Assembly (NCBI GenBank): GCA_009668225.1
Contig: WJYK01000002.1
Coordinates: 62,001 to 126,000 of the forward strand
DNA: 64,000 nucleotides
From: Enterobacteriaceae bacterium RIT693
Lineage (GTDB): Bacteria > Pseudomonadota > Gammaproteobacteria > Enterobacterales > Enterobacteriaceae
Direction: 5' to 3'
Part shown: piece by piece, positions 18,577-27,452 of the stretch
How positions within the stretch are numbered: the stretch's first letter is position 1
How the letters are laid out: every line of letters starts with the position of its first letter
Notes under the pieces: generated by a model
Seen by the model: only the letters and a program-made list of their open reading frames with translations
The model's database searches: none
Told to the model about the DNA's origin: nothing
Program-made: the position numbers and the translations under genes

Positions 18577-19848
18577 TCAGTTGCTGGCGGTCTTCACCGG
18601 CAGATCAGATTTCTTATCGTTCCCCGGAATAAACGGACTCCACGGCTGGGCGCGCACAGGTTTGTCGGTCTGCCACACCACGTTGAACTGGCCGTTACTT
18701 TCGATCTCGCCGATCATCACCGGCTTGTGCAGGTGGTGGTTAGTGGCATCCATCGTCAGGGTAAAGCCGGACGGCGCGTTGAAGGTCTGCCCGGCCATCG
18801 CCGCGCGGACTTTATCCACGTCCGTCGTCCCCGCTTTCTCAACGGCCTGCGCCCACATATGGATGCCGACGTACGTCGCCTCCATTGGGTCGTTGGTCAC
18901 CACGGTATTGGCGTTCGGCAGGTTGTGGGCTTTGGCGTAGGCCTTCCACTCGCTGACAAACTGCTTGTTAGTCGGGTTATCGACGGACTCGAAGTAGTTC
19001 CAGGCCGCGAGATTGCCCACCAGGGGCTTGGTGTCGATGCCGCGCAACTCTTCTTCGCCCACGGAGAAGGCCACCACCGGCACGTCGGTCGCCTTCAGCC
19101 CCTGGTTCGCCAGCTCTTTGTAGAACGGTACGTTGGAGTCACCGTTGATGGTGGAGATCACCGCCGTCTTACCGCCAGCGGAGAATTTTTTGATGTTGGC
19201 CACAATAGTCTGGTAGTCGCTGTGGCCAAACGGCGTGTAGACCTCTTCGATGTCTTTATCCTGAACGCCCTTCGAGTGCAGGAAGGCGCGCAGGATCTTA
19301 TTGGTCGTACGCGGATAAACGTAGTCCGTCCCCAGCAGGAAGAAGCGCTTCGCCGCCCCGCCGTCTTCGCTCATCAGGTATTCCACCGCCGGAATTGCCT
19401 GCTGGTTAGGCGCCGCCCCGGTATAAAACACGTTCGGCGACATCTCTTCCCCTTCGTACTGCACCGGGTAGAACAGCAGGCCGTTCAGCTCTTCAAACAC
19501 CGGCAGCACCGATTTACGCGACACGGATGTCCAACAGCCAAACACCACGGCAACCTTATCCTGGCTCAGCAGCTGGCGGGCTTTTTCGGCGAACAGCGGC
19601 CAGTTTGACGCCGGGTCAACCACCACCGGCTCCAGCTTTTTGCCGAGCACGCCGCCCTTCGCGTTAATGTCGTCGATGGTCATCAACGCTACGTCTTTAA
19701 GCGGCGTCTCTGAAATGGCCATGGTGCCCGACAGCGAGTGCATGATCCCGACTTTGATGGTATCTGCCGCCTGGGCGGCGAACGCCCACCCGAAGCTGAG
19801 AACCGAAGCGGAAAGCGCGAAAGCTTTAACAAAGGTACGACGTTGCAT
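18577..19848 (-). CDS. urtA: Urea ABC transporter substrate-binding protein UrtA
   Basis: Periplasmic binding protein of 423 aa of the UrtA/AmiC type. The N-terminus MQRRTFVKAFALSASVLSFG contains a twin-arginine-like motif before a hydrophobic core and an AQAAD cleavage region, so Tat export is possible. Conserved UrtA segments such as GCWTSVSRKSVLPVFE and LLFYPVQYEGEE are present. It follows the GntR regulator in the urea cluster. Confidence 0.95.
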   Translation of the reverse strand: MQRRTFVKAFALSASVLSFGWAFAAQAADTIKVGIMHSLSGTMAISETPLKDVALMTIDDINAKGGVLGKKLEPVVVDPASNWPLFAEKARQLLSQDKVAVVFGCWTSVSRKSVLPVFEELNGLLFYPVQYEGEEMSPNVFYTGAAPNQQAIPAVEYLMSEDGGAAKRFFLLGTDYVYPRTTNKILRAFLHSKGVQDKDIEEVYTPFGHSDYQTIVANIKKFSAGGKTAVISTINGDSNVPFYKELANQGLKATDVPVVAFSVGEEELRGIDTKPLVGNLAAWNYFESVDNPTNKQFVSEWKAYAKAHNLPNANTVVTNDPMEATYVGIHMWAQAVEKAGTTDVDKVRAAMAGQTFNAPSGFTLTMDATNHHLHKPVMIGEIESNGQFNVVWQTDKPVRAQPWSPFIPGNDKKSDLPVKTASN

Positions 19849-19880
19849 AAGTCTGACTCCCCTGAAGAAACAATAAATGG

Positions 19881-20561
19881 TTAACTCAGCTTGAGTTGCC
19901 GAGCCTGGTGCAGCATATGAAGCGTTATCTGGCGAACCTCTTTCTGACTTGCGGCTATATGGTCGTGTAGTCGGGTTTGTGCCTCCTCCTGGTTGCGGTT
20001 CCCTATGGCGAGCAGAATTTGCCCATGCTCGGCGTACGTCGCACTGACGCGCGGCTGCCGGGTAAAGTCCAGCCTGCGAACAATGCGGATTTTTTCGGTG
20101 ATCTCCCGGTGAACCCTCGCCATTTCAGGGTTGCCCGCCGCAGAAACCAGCGTCATATGAAAAGTCTCGTCGTGCGGCGCGACGTTTATGCCCTCGTCGA
20201 GCGGGGGTTCATCCAGCCAGAACTGTTTCAGCGCCTGCAGCGGCAGCGGAAAAACAGAATCAGCCCGCTGGCAAAGTCGCTTCACCGCCTCCAGCTCCAG
20301 CACAATACGCAGATCGTAAAGCGCTTCGAGATGATCGAAGTCCACCGCCCGGATCTGCCAGCCGCTGCGGGGCTGTACGTCGACATAACCTTCCTGCTGC
20401 AGGGCGTAAAGCGCCTGGCGAACCGGCGTGCGGCTGGCGCTCATGCGGTCCGCAATTTCGTTTTCGCTAAAGCGGTCGCCCGGCAGCAGGAGAAAGTCGA
20501 AGATTTCCTGCTTTAGCTGTTGGTAGATGCGTTCGGCTACGGCTTCTGGTCGCTTTGGCAT
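19881..20561 (-). CDS. GntR/FCD-family regulator of the urea cluster
   Basis: 226 aa from ATG 20561, 4 nt after the uca stop codon. It has an N-terminal GntR winged helix (FSENEIADRMSASRTPVRQALYALQQEGYV) and a C-terminal FCD ligand-binding domain with metal-type histidines. Its position between urea carboxylase and urtA suggests it controls this cluster, perhaps sensing urea, allophanate or a related amide. The ligand is inference. Confidence 0.9.
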   Translation of the reverse strand: MPKRPEAVAERIYQQLKQEIFDFLLLPGDRFSENEIADRMSASRTPVRQALYALQQEGYVDVQPRSGWQIRAVDFDHLEALYDLRIVLELEAVKRLCQRADSVFPLPLQALKQFWLDEPPLDEGINVAPHDETFHMTLVSAAGNPEMARVHREITEKIRIVRRLDFTRQPRVSATYAEHGQILLAIGNRNQEEAQTRLHDHIAASQKEVRQITLHMLHQARQLKLS

Positions 20562-20565
20562 AGGC

Positions 20566-23500
20566 CTACACCGCCTCCAGCCACAGCAGCGCATCCCCCG
20601 GCCCCACCGGTCGGCCCTGCTGGCACTGAATGCGCACCACTTTGCCGTCGCACGGCGCGCTGACTAATAGCTCCATCTTCATCGCCTCCACGACGATCAG
20701 CGGCTCGCCCTGCTTCACGCTCTGCCCTGGCTCAACGAGGATTTTCCAGATATTGCCGTTCAGGTCGGCGCTGACGAGCTGGCCGGCCTGTTCCTCCGCC
20801 GGCAGTTCCGACGCCATCAGGGCGCTCTCCACCGCCGCGCTTTCCTGCTCTTTCCAGTGCACCACTTCGCTCAGGAAAGCCTTCTGCTGGCGGCTGCGGA
20901 AAGCGGTGATATCGTCGGCGTTTTCCTCAAGGAAGCGGCTATATTCGGCAAAATCGAACTCAACTTCTTCGATTTCAACCTGAGCACGCCCTTCACGAAA
21001 CGCCGTGCGGAACGCGATCAACTCCTCTTCACTTACCGGGTAGAACCGCACCTGGTCGAAAAACTTCAGCAGCCACGGCTCGTCGCCAAACTGCTCGTTT
21101 TTGAGGAATTTGTTCCAGATAGGCAGCGTGCGCCCCACCAGCTGATAACCTCCTGGAGAGTCCATGCCGTAGATGCACATATACATCCCGCCGATACCAA
21201 CCGTGCCTTCTGCGGTCCAGGTCCGCGCCGGGTTGTACTTCGAACTCAACAGGCGGTGGCGCGGGTCAAGCGGCACGGCACAAGGCGCGCCGAGATAGAC
21301 ATCGCCCAGCCCGAGTACCAGATAGCTGGCATCAAACAGGATCTGCTTCACCTCGTCACGGCTTTGCAGCCCGTTGGTGCGCTGAATAAAATCGACGTTG
21401 TTTGGCAGCCACGGCGCGTCTTCTCGCACCGTTTGCTGGTAACGCTCCACCGCGGCCAGCGTCGCACTGTCTTCAAAGGCCAGCGGTAAGTGGACGATGC
21501 GTGAAGGAATTTTCAGCCGGGTCACATCGCCAAGCTGTTTTTCAATCGACAGCAGCAGCGTCAGCAGCTGGCTCTGGGAAACACGCTGACTGTCATAGCG
21601 GATCTGCAGCGAACGCACGCCAGGAGAGAGTTCCTCGATACCCGCCTGCGCCGCCTGGTTAATTGCCTTCATTAGCAGATAAATACGCAGGCGCAGCGCC
21701 AGGTCGAGCACGTTATCGCCGTATTCGATCAACACATAGTTGTCGCCCGCCTGGCGGTAAACCACCGCCGGCAGCGCACCCTGAGCAGGAATTTCCGCCA
21801 GGATCGCTGCGCTGGTCGTCGCCCCCGGCGCAATTGAAGGATGCAGATCCGGCAGGCTGGCCCCGGCGCACAGGTTGGTCACCGCCACCTGCTGGGCAAT
21901 CTCCAGCGACTGCGCGTGTTCAAAACTGATGGCGTGGAAACGAATGCGATCGCCCGGCTTCACCTGCCCGACTTTCCACAATTCCGCTTTCGCAATCGTC
22001 ACCGGGCAGACGAACCCGCCCAGGCTTGGGCCGTCACGCGTCAGGATCACCGGGAAGTCGCCGGTAAAGTTCACCGCACCGATGGCATATTCACAGTCGT
22101 GAACGTTGGAAGGATGCAGCCCCGCTTCGCCGCCGTCGGCTCTGGTCCACTCCGGCTTCGGCCCCACAAGGCGCACCCCGAGGCGGTTAGAGTTGTAGTG
22201 AACCTGCCATTCGGCGTTGAAAAAGGTGTCCATCGACTCCGGCGTGAAGAAATCTGGCGCGCCGTGCGGCCCGTAAAGCACGCCAATCTCCCATACCTCG
22301 CCGTACTGCGGGATCAGCGCGGGTTCCGGAGCCTGCGGCAGGCTAATCGGCGCAGGTGTAGTGCAGGCTGGCAGACAAGGCTGAGAAATGGCCAGCACGT
22401 CCGCGACGCGCAATGTGCGCCCCGCATGCCCGCCAAACTGGCCGAGCGCAAAGGTGGAACGGCTGCCGAGATACACCGGCACGTCAAAGCCGTTGCGTAC
22501 CGCCAGATAGGTGCGGCAGCCGCTGCTCGCTCTGCCCAAAGTGAGGATCTGCCCGGCTTTCACTACGGTGGGCTGCCAGAAAGTCACCGACTGGTCATCC
22601 AGCATCGCCGGGCAAGGCGCACCGGTCAGCGCGATGGTGGCCTCGCTGTGGAAGCGCAGCGTCGGCCCCTGCAGAGTAAACTCCAGCCCGGCGGCGGAAG
22701 GATGGTTACCGACGATGCGGTTCGCCAGACGGAAGGCAAAATCATCCATCGGCCCGGACGGCGGCACGCCGATATCCCAATACCCGAGACGACCGGGGCT
22801 GTCCTGAATGCTGCTCCAGGTGCCCGGCTCCAGCACTTCCACGGCCTGCGCCTGATAGCTCACGCTATCCAGCAGGCGGGTCCACATCACCCCGGCCTTA
22901 AATTCCGGCAGGCGAACGATCTGGCGCAGATAGTCCAGATTGGTGGCGATCCCGTGCAGCCGGGTGGCCGCCAGCGCGTCGTTCAGTTTACTTAACGCCT
23001 GCAGGCGGTCTGCACCGTAAACAATGATCTTGGCGATCATCGGATCGTAGAAAGCGCTAACTTCGCTGCCGGTGCTGACCCAGCCGTCAACCCGCACGCC
23101 TTCAGGGAAATAAACGTCGGTCAATACGCCCGGCGAAGGCTGGAAGTTTTTCAGCGCGTCTTCGGCGTAAATGCGAACTTCGATAGCCGCGCCCTGCGGC
23201 GCTGCGGCCATTTTTTGCCAGTCCGGGGAAGCCTCTGCCGCCACCAGCACCATGCACTCGATCAAATCCAGACCGGTTACGCACTCGGTCACCGGGTGCT
23301 CAACCTGCAGGCGAGTGTTCACCTCCAGGAAATAGAACGCATCCCGCGCTGCGTCGTAGATAAACTCCACGGTTCCCGCGCTGCGGTAATGAACGGATTC
23401 ACCCAGCGCCACCGCCGCACGGTGCAGCGCCTCACGAGTTGCCTGTGGAAGATTAGGCGCGGGCGTTTCCTCGACCACCTTCTGGTTGCGGCGCTGCAGC

Positions 23501-24186
23501 GAGCAATCACGCTCTCCCAGGGCCACCACCTTGCCCTTCCCGTCGCCAAAAATTTGCACTTCCAGGTGGCGCGCTTTGTCGACAAAGCGCTCGATAAACA
23601 CGCCATCGTCGCTGAAAAACTGCGCGCCCATGCGTTTCACGCTTTCCCAAGCTTCAAGCAATGCTGATTCGCTGTCGCAGCGGGTCAGGCCAATCCCGCC
23701 CCCGCCTGCCGTGGTTTTTAGCATCACCGGAAAGCCGATTTCCGCCGCCGCCAGCCGCGCTTCCGCAAGTGATGTCAGCAGCCCGGTGCCCGGCGTCATC
23801 GGCACGTCCACGCCGGAGGCCAGCTCACGGGCGCGGTGCTTGAGGCCGAAATCGCTGATTTGCTGCGCCGTGGGTCCGATAAATACGATTCCAGCCGCTT
23901 CGCAGGCCTCGGCAAATTCGGCGCGTTCGGAAAGAAAACCGTAGCCGGGGAAAATCGCCTCTGCGCCGCTCTCTTGTGCCGCCGCCAGTATTTTTTCGAT
24001 GTTGAGGTAAGTGTCGCTGGCTTTATCTCCGCCCAGCGCCATCGCCTCGTCGGCATCAATGACGTGCTGCGCGCTGGCGTCTGCGTCGGAATAAACGGCC
24101 ACGCTGGTGATGTTCATTTTTTTCAGCGTGCGCATAGCACGACAGGCAATTTCGCCGCGGTTGGCAATTAAGACTTTGCTAAACAT
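20566..24186 (-). CDS. uca: Urea carboxylase (biotin-dependent)
   Basis: 1206 aa from ATG 24186, 10 nt after the atzF stop with AGGAGAGG upstream. Domains in order: biotin carboxylase (~1-445, MFSKVLIANRGEIACRAM, ATP-grasp loop TTAGGGGIGL), carboxyltransferase halves AHS2/KipA-like (~450-760) and AHS1/KipI-like (~815-1030), and a C-terminal biotinyl domain with the biotin lysine in EAMKMEL near 1169. It carboxylates urea to allophanate using ATP and bicarbonate. Together with atzF it forms the urea amidolyase route, which needs no nickel. Confidence 0.96.
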   Translation of the reverse strand: MFSKVLIANRGEIACRAMRTLKKMNITSVAVYSDADASAQHVIDADEAMALGGDKASDTYLNIEKILAAAQESGAEAIFPGYGFLSERAEFAEACEAAGIVFIGPTAQQISDFGLKHRARELASGVDVPMTPGTGLLTSLAEARLAAAEIGFPVMLKTTAGGGGIGLTRCDSESALLEAWESVKRMGAQFFSDDGVFIERFVDKARHLEVQIFGDGKGKVVALGERDCSLQRRNQKVVEETPAPNLPQATREALHRAAVALGESVHYRSAGTVEFIYDAARDAFYFLEVNTRLQVEHPVTECVTGLDLIECMVLVAAEASPDWQKMAAAPQGAAIEVRIYAEDALKNFQPSPGVLTDVYFPEGVRVDGWVSTGSEVSAFYDPMIAKIIVYGADRLQALSKLNDALAATRLHGIATNLDYLRQIVRLPEFKAGVMWTRLLDSVSYQAQAVEVLEPGTWSSIQDSPGRLGYWDIGVPPSGPMDDFAFRLANRIVGNHPSAAGLEFTLQGPTLRFHSEATIALTGAPCPAMLDDQSVTFWQPTVVKAGQILTLGRASSGCRTYLAVRNGFDVPVYLGSRSTFALGQFGGHAGRTLRVADVLAISQPCLPACTTPAPISLPQAPEPALIPQYGEVWEIGVLYGPHGAPDFFTPESMDTFFNAEWQVHYNSNRLGVRLVGPKPEWTRADGGEAGLHPSNVHDCEYAIGAVNFTGDFPVILTRDGPSLGGFVCPVTIAKAELWKVGQVKPGDRIRFHAISFEHAQSLEIAQQVAVTNLCAGASLPDLHPSIAPGATTSAAILAEIPAQGALPAVVYRQAGDNYVLIEYGDNVLDLALRLRIYLLMKAINQAAQAGIEELSPGVRSLQIRYDSQRVSQSQLLTLLLSIEKQLGDVTRLKIPSRIVHLPLAFEDSATLAAVERYQQTVREDAPWLPNNVDFIQRTNGLQSRDEVKQILFDASYLVLGLGDVYLGAPCAVPLDPRHRLLSSKYNPARTWTAEGTVGIGGMYMCIYGMDSPGGYQLVGRTLPIWNKFLKNEQFGDEPWLLKFFDQVRFYPVSEEELIAFRTAFREGRAQVEIEEVEFDFAEYSRFLEENADDITAFRSRQQKAFLSEVVHWKEQESAAVESALMASELPAEEQAGQLVSADLNGNIWKILVEPGQSVKQGEPLIVVEAMKMELLVSAPCDGKVVRIQCQQGRPVGPGDALLWLEAV

Positions 24187-24196
24187 ATTCCTCTCC

Positions 24197-25993
24197 TTAA
24201 GCGCCAGGTTGACGAGCCAGCCAGGCTTTCCAGCCGCCCCACGCGGTAATGTCCGTGGCGCCTTCTGTCGCGCACGGTTCACAAATAAAGCCCTTCACGC
24301 TGCGCCCGTCCTGCAAGGCCAGCGTGCCGATACCCAACGGCGCGGGAATTTCAGCAACAAACTCACCGAAGCGTGCGAGCGGGATATCCCAAAGCTCAAC
24401 GGCAATCGGCTGCCCTTCCGTGGCGCGAACCAGGCCAGGCTTCGGCGGCAGGGTATTGGCCAGGGCAAACAGGCGATAGGTATCCGCGGTATGGGTTTCT
24501 TCAACGAACACGGCATTGCGGCTGGTTAACTGATGATTGAGCGGCATCCCGCGTAAATGCGCCCCCACCACAGCGACACGCACAAAGCCATCGGCAGGCG
24601 TCGTGGCCTGCTGAGCGGGCAATTTTTGGGACGTAGCACCGGCGGGCAGATCAAGCTGCGCCTGCCATTGCGCACCAAAGTGGCTGAGCGCGGCATCGTG
24701 CCAGGCGGGTGCGATAAGCGTGATTCCCGCTGGCAGGCCATCGGCACGGAAATCCGCCGGCAGCGCCAGCGCGCTCAGGTCAGCAAGGTTGGTAAAGTTG
24801 GTATAGGTACCAAACTGGGAGTTGTAGCGAACGGGCTCATCGCGCATTTCAGCCAGCGTATGAATCGTCGGCGAGGTCGGCACCACAAGGGCATCGAACG
24901 AGGCAAGCTGCTGCTGAATACGGCGGGCCAGCTCGGCGCGGGTATATTCGGCCTGCCACGCATCGCAGGCCGTGAAGCTCAGCCCACTGGCGACGATGCC
25001 GCGCACGGTGGGATCCATGGCATCAGGATGTTTTTCGAGGATCTCTTTCACCGCGACGGTACGTTCGGCCACCCACGCCCCGTTATAAAGCTGTTCGGCA
25101 AGACGGGTGAAATCAGTGAAATCCACGGCGACCAGCTCCGCACCCATTGCCATTAGCCTGTCCAGCGCCAGCTGAAAAGCCTCTTCGCTGAGTTTGTCGG
25201 CAAAGAAGTTCAGGCGGTCTGGGATAGCAAAGCGCAGGCGTGGGCTAAAGCGAGCCGGGGCGGTGTTAGGGTTGCTGCGGGAATAGGGATCGAGCGGATC
25301 GTATCCCCCAGCCACATTGGCAACCAGGGCTGCATCCGCCGCTGAGTGGGCAAAAATCGAAACACAGTCATTGAGACGGCAGGCCGGAACCACGCCCGCC
25401 GTTGAGAGCCAGCCTTTGGTGGGTTTTAAACCGACAATATTATTGAACCCGGCAGGAACGCGCCCGGAGCCGGCGGTATCCGTGCCCAACGAGAAGCCAA
25501 CCAGCCCGCGAGCCACCACGGAAGCAGAGCCTGAACTCGAGCCGCCGCTGACGTAGTCGGGGTTGAAGCTGTTCACCACCGCGCCATACGGTGAGCGGGT
25601 GCCGACCAGACCGGTCGCGAACTGATCCAGATTCGTTTTGCCCACCACAATGGCCCCGGCGGCGCGAAGGCGCGCAATGACCGTGGCATCGTCAGCGGGA
25701 TGATAAGTAAATACCGGGCAGGCTGCGCTGGTTGGCATCCCGGCCACATCAATATTATCTTTAACCGCAAACGGTACGCCAAATAGCGGGAAATCCGCCG
25801 GTGTTTTTCCCCCGGCCTGAATAACCTGCAACAATGCCTTTATTTGCTCATTAATTTGCTGTTCGCTGGCGATATATATCCAGGCATTATCCTGCCGCGA
25901 AATATTGGCCATTAATTGCTGGTAAGCGCCCGACAGCAAATGCGGCTGCGGCTGGTAATCGGTGATCCACTGCGACAATAAAGCGACTGACAT
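24197..25993 (-). CDS. atzF: Allophanate hydrolase
   Basis: 598 aa from ATG 25993; a GTG five codons earlier is also possible. The N-terminal amidase-signature domain has the catalytic lysine in FAVKDNID near residue 70 and the serine pair in GGSSSGSASVV and GTDTAGSGRVPAGF. The C-terminal ~170 residues form the allophanate hydrolase C-terminal domain. It splits allophanate into ammonium and CO2. It is the first gene of the leftward cluster. Confidence 0.95.
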   Translation of the reverse strand: MSVALLSQWITDYQPQPHLLSGAYQQLMANISRQDNAWIYIASEQQINEQIKALLQVIQAGGKTPADFPLFGVPFAVKDNIDVAGMPTSAACPVFTYHPADDATVIARLRAAGAIVVGKTNLDQFATGLVGTRSPYGAVVNSFNPDYVSGGSSSGSASVVARGLVGFSLGTDTAGSGRVPAGFNNIVGLKPTKGWLSTAGVVPACRLNDCVSIFAHSAADAALVANVAGGYDPLDPYSRSNPNTAPARFSPRLRFAIPDRLNFFADKLSEEAFQLALDRLMAMGAELVAVDFTDFTRLAEQLYNGAWVAERTVAVKEILEKHPDAMDPTVRGIVASGLSFTACDAWQAEYTRAELARRIQQQLASFDALVVPTSPTIHTLAEMRDEPVRYNSQFGTYTNFTNLADLSALALPADFRADGLPAGITLIAPAWHDAALSHFGAQWQAQLDLPAGATSQKLPAQQATTPADGFVRVAVVGAHLRGMPLNHQLTSRNAVFVEETHTADTYRLFALANTLPPKPGLVRATEGQPIAVELWDIPLARFGEFVAEIPAPLGIGTLALQDGRSVKGFICEPCATEGATDITAWGGWKAWLARQPGA

Positions 25994-26033
25994 AAGCTGG
26001 CATCCCACCTGGTATACAAGATGGAATCAATAA

Positions 26034-26049
26034 AGCAATTACGATGCCA
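26034..26049 (-). promoter_or_regulatory. Sigma-54 promoter for the urea cluster
   Basis: The minus-strand sequence TGGCATCGTAATTGCT fits TGGCAC-N5-TTGCW at all but one position, with GG and GC exactly 10 nt apart. Transcription would start near 26023, leaving a leader of about 30 nt before atzF. Read by eye; not scored. Confidence 0.75.
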
Positions 26050-26124
26050 TATTTTTTACCCCATGATTAGCAAGGGTTTTTAATTAATAAATAAGATTTT
26101 ATTATATTTAACGCACCGTTGCGG

Positions 26125-26141
26125 CGCATTATTTTAGTGCG
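26125..26141 (-). promoter_or_regulatory. NtrC-like enhancer site
   Basis: The minus-strand 17-mer CGCACTAAAATAATGCG has GCAC-N7-ATGC, one base away from the NtrC half-site pair GCAC-N7-GTGC. Its centre is about 110 bp upstream of the predicted sigma-54 start, the usual enhancer distance. A GGTGCG half-site lies nearby. Confidence 0.6.
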
Positions 26142-26201
26142 AGTGAATAATTAAGGGGATATATTTGGCGGCGAATGCAATGCGTTCGCCACCAGGGAAG
26201 G

Positions 26202-27074
26202 TTATTGCGCGCTACGGCGAGCAGAAACCGTGGCTAAAGCCGCCCAGTCGAGCTGCTCATCGCCATGAGCCAGCGCATCAAGGTAGTTATCCCGTAATAC
26301 GCCCGCAAATCCCATCGGCACATTTTTACTTTCTGCCGCCTGCTGCGCCAGACGCACGTCTTTCAGCCCAAGTTTCATGGTAAAACCTGCCGGGCTGTAG
26401 CGCGACTCGGCAATCATCGCGCCATAGTTTTTATAGGCCGGGGCGGCAAACAATGTGCTGGTCAACATGCCGAGGAAATCCCCCGCCGTAACATCATAAG
26501 CCCCGACCAGAGCGGATGATTCTCCCATCGCTTCGATGGCGCTGGCCAGCATAAAGTTAGCCGCCAGCTTCACCGCCGCCGCCTGCTCCGGCCTGTCGCC
26601 AAAGCGCCAAGTTTTCTGCCCCAGGACATCAAAGATAGGCTGCACGCTGTCCAGAAGTTCCGCTGGCCCGGCGGTAAGAATGTTGAGGTTACCTGCTGCG
26701 GCCACGTCCACGCGCCCAAGCACCGGTGCCGCGATATAGCGATGCCCGGTTGCGCTGGCTTTTTCCGCCATCTCATTGGTAAACGCGACGGAAACCGTGG
26801 CCATGTTGATCCAGATTGCGCCCTGCGGCAGCGCGGCAAGCGCCCCCTGCTCGAGCACCACGCGGCGACTGGTGTCGTCGTCGGCCAGCATAGTTATCAG
26901 CACTTCGCTGTCGGTAAACTCAGCCGGGGTGGCTACAATTGTCGCCCCTTTCACTTTCAAGGCTTCCGCAGGGGCCTGAGAACGGTTCCACACGGCAACC
27001 TGATGCCCGGCCTTCAGCAGATTTTCTGCCATCGGCTGGCCCATGCCGCCCAGCCCGATAAATCCAATACGCAT
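26202..27074 (-). CDS. NAD(P)-dependent beta-hydroxyacid dehydrogenase-like reductase
   Basis: 290 aa of the 3-hydroxyisobutyrate / tartronate semialdehyde reductase family. The N-terminal Rossmann motif is GFIGLGGMG (4-12), and the conserved catalytic-type lysine is K169 in AVKLAANF. Members reduce glyoxylate, succinic semialdehyde or tartronate semialdehyde; the substrate here cannot be told. It follows a 77 aa gene by 12 nt on the same strand and ends upstream of the urea promoter. Confidence 0.85.
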   Translation of the reverse strand: MRIGFIGLGGMGQPMAENLLKAGHQVAVWNRSQAPAEALKVKGATIVATPAEFTDSEVLITMLADDDTSRRVVLEQGALAALPQGAIWINMATVSVAFTNEMAEKASATGHRYIAAPVLGRVDVAAAGNLNILTAGPAELLDSVQPIFDVLGQKTWRFGDRPEQAAAVKLAANFMLASAIEAMGESSALVGAYDVTAGDFLGMLTSTLFAAPAYKNYGAMIAESRYSPAGFTMKLGLKDVRLAQQAAESKNVPMGFAGVLRDNYLDALAHGDEQLDWAALATVSARRSAQ

Positions 27075-27086
27075 AATAACTCCCGG

Positions 27087-27320
27087 CTAGATAATGGTGC
27101 CGCTGCGGGTCAACTGCTCGCGGCGTTCTTCTGTTTCTTCTCTATGGTGATTGCCTTTGTGGGCAATGGCGATGCGCAGCCGCTGCTGTTGGGCATAGCG
27201 GTCTTCCCGCGTCAGGTCTGCGTCGTCGCTAAGTTCAATCAACAGTTCGTTCATGTGGGTGATGACGTCTGCGGCAATCGCCGCGTCTACGCGGCTGATA
27301 ACGTCTGCAAGATGGGTCAT
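27087..27320 (-). CDS. Conserved small protein, unknown function
   Basis: 77 aa, predicted soluble and mostly helical, very rich in charged residues. The middle carries ELSDDADLTREDRYAQQQRLR and the C-terminus EETEERREQLTRSG. I do not recognise a family. Codon use and the 12 nt spacing to the reductase suggest a real, co-transcribed gene. Confidence 0.65.
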   Translation of the reverse strand: MTHLADVISRVDAAIAADVITHMNELLIELSDDADLTREDRYAQQQRLRIAIAHKGNHHREETEERREQLTRSGTII

Positions 27321-27344
27321 GGTGTGTTCCTTATCATGTTTTTC

Positions 27345-27442
27345 CCCTCACCCTAACCCTCTCCCCGGGGGGAAGAAGGAATAAAAAGAGAGGGCTTACG
27401 CCTTCCCCCCTCTCCCTTCCAGGGAGAGGGCCGGGGTGAGGG
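27345..27442. repeat. C-rich terminal-inverted-repeat element, copy 2
   Basis: A 98 bp element with the same outer arms as 18432-18553 (CCCTCACCCTAACCCTCTCCC and a near-complement at the far end) but a different, shorter middle. It lies just downstream of the DppA-like gene and upstream of the 77 aa gene. Confidence 0.8.
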
Positions 27443-27452
27443 TTGGTACTGG

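Noticed and set aside
18727-19608. 293-codon plus-strand frame opposite urtA
   Set aside because: Antisense to a clearly conserved UrtA; histidine/arginine/valine-rich sequence without domain character.
21841-22995. 384-codon plus-strand frame opposite urea carboxylase
   Set aside because: It lies wholly antisense to the carboxyltransferase region, which has unmistakable family motifs; the frame is an artefact of high GC codon use.
26170-26190. GGCGAA / TTCGCC hairpin after the reductase gene
   Set aside because: Not followed by a T-run on the minus strand and it overlaps the region upstream of the NtrC-like site; function unclear.
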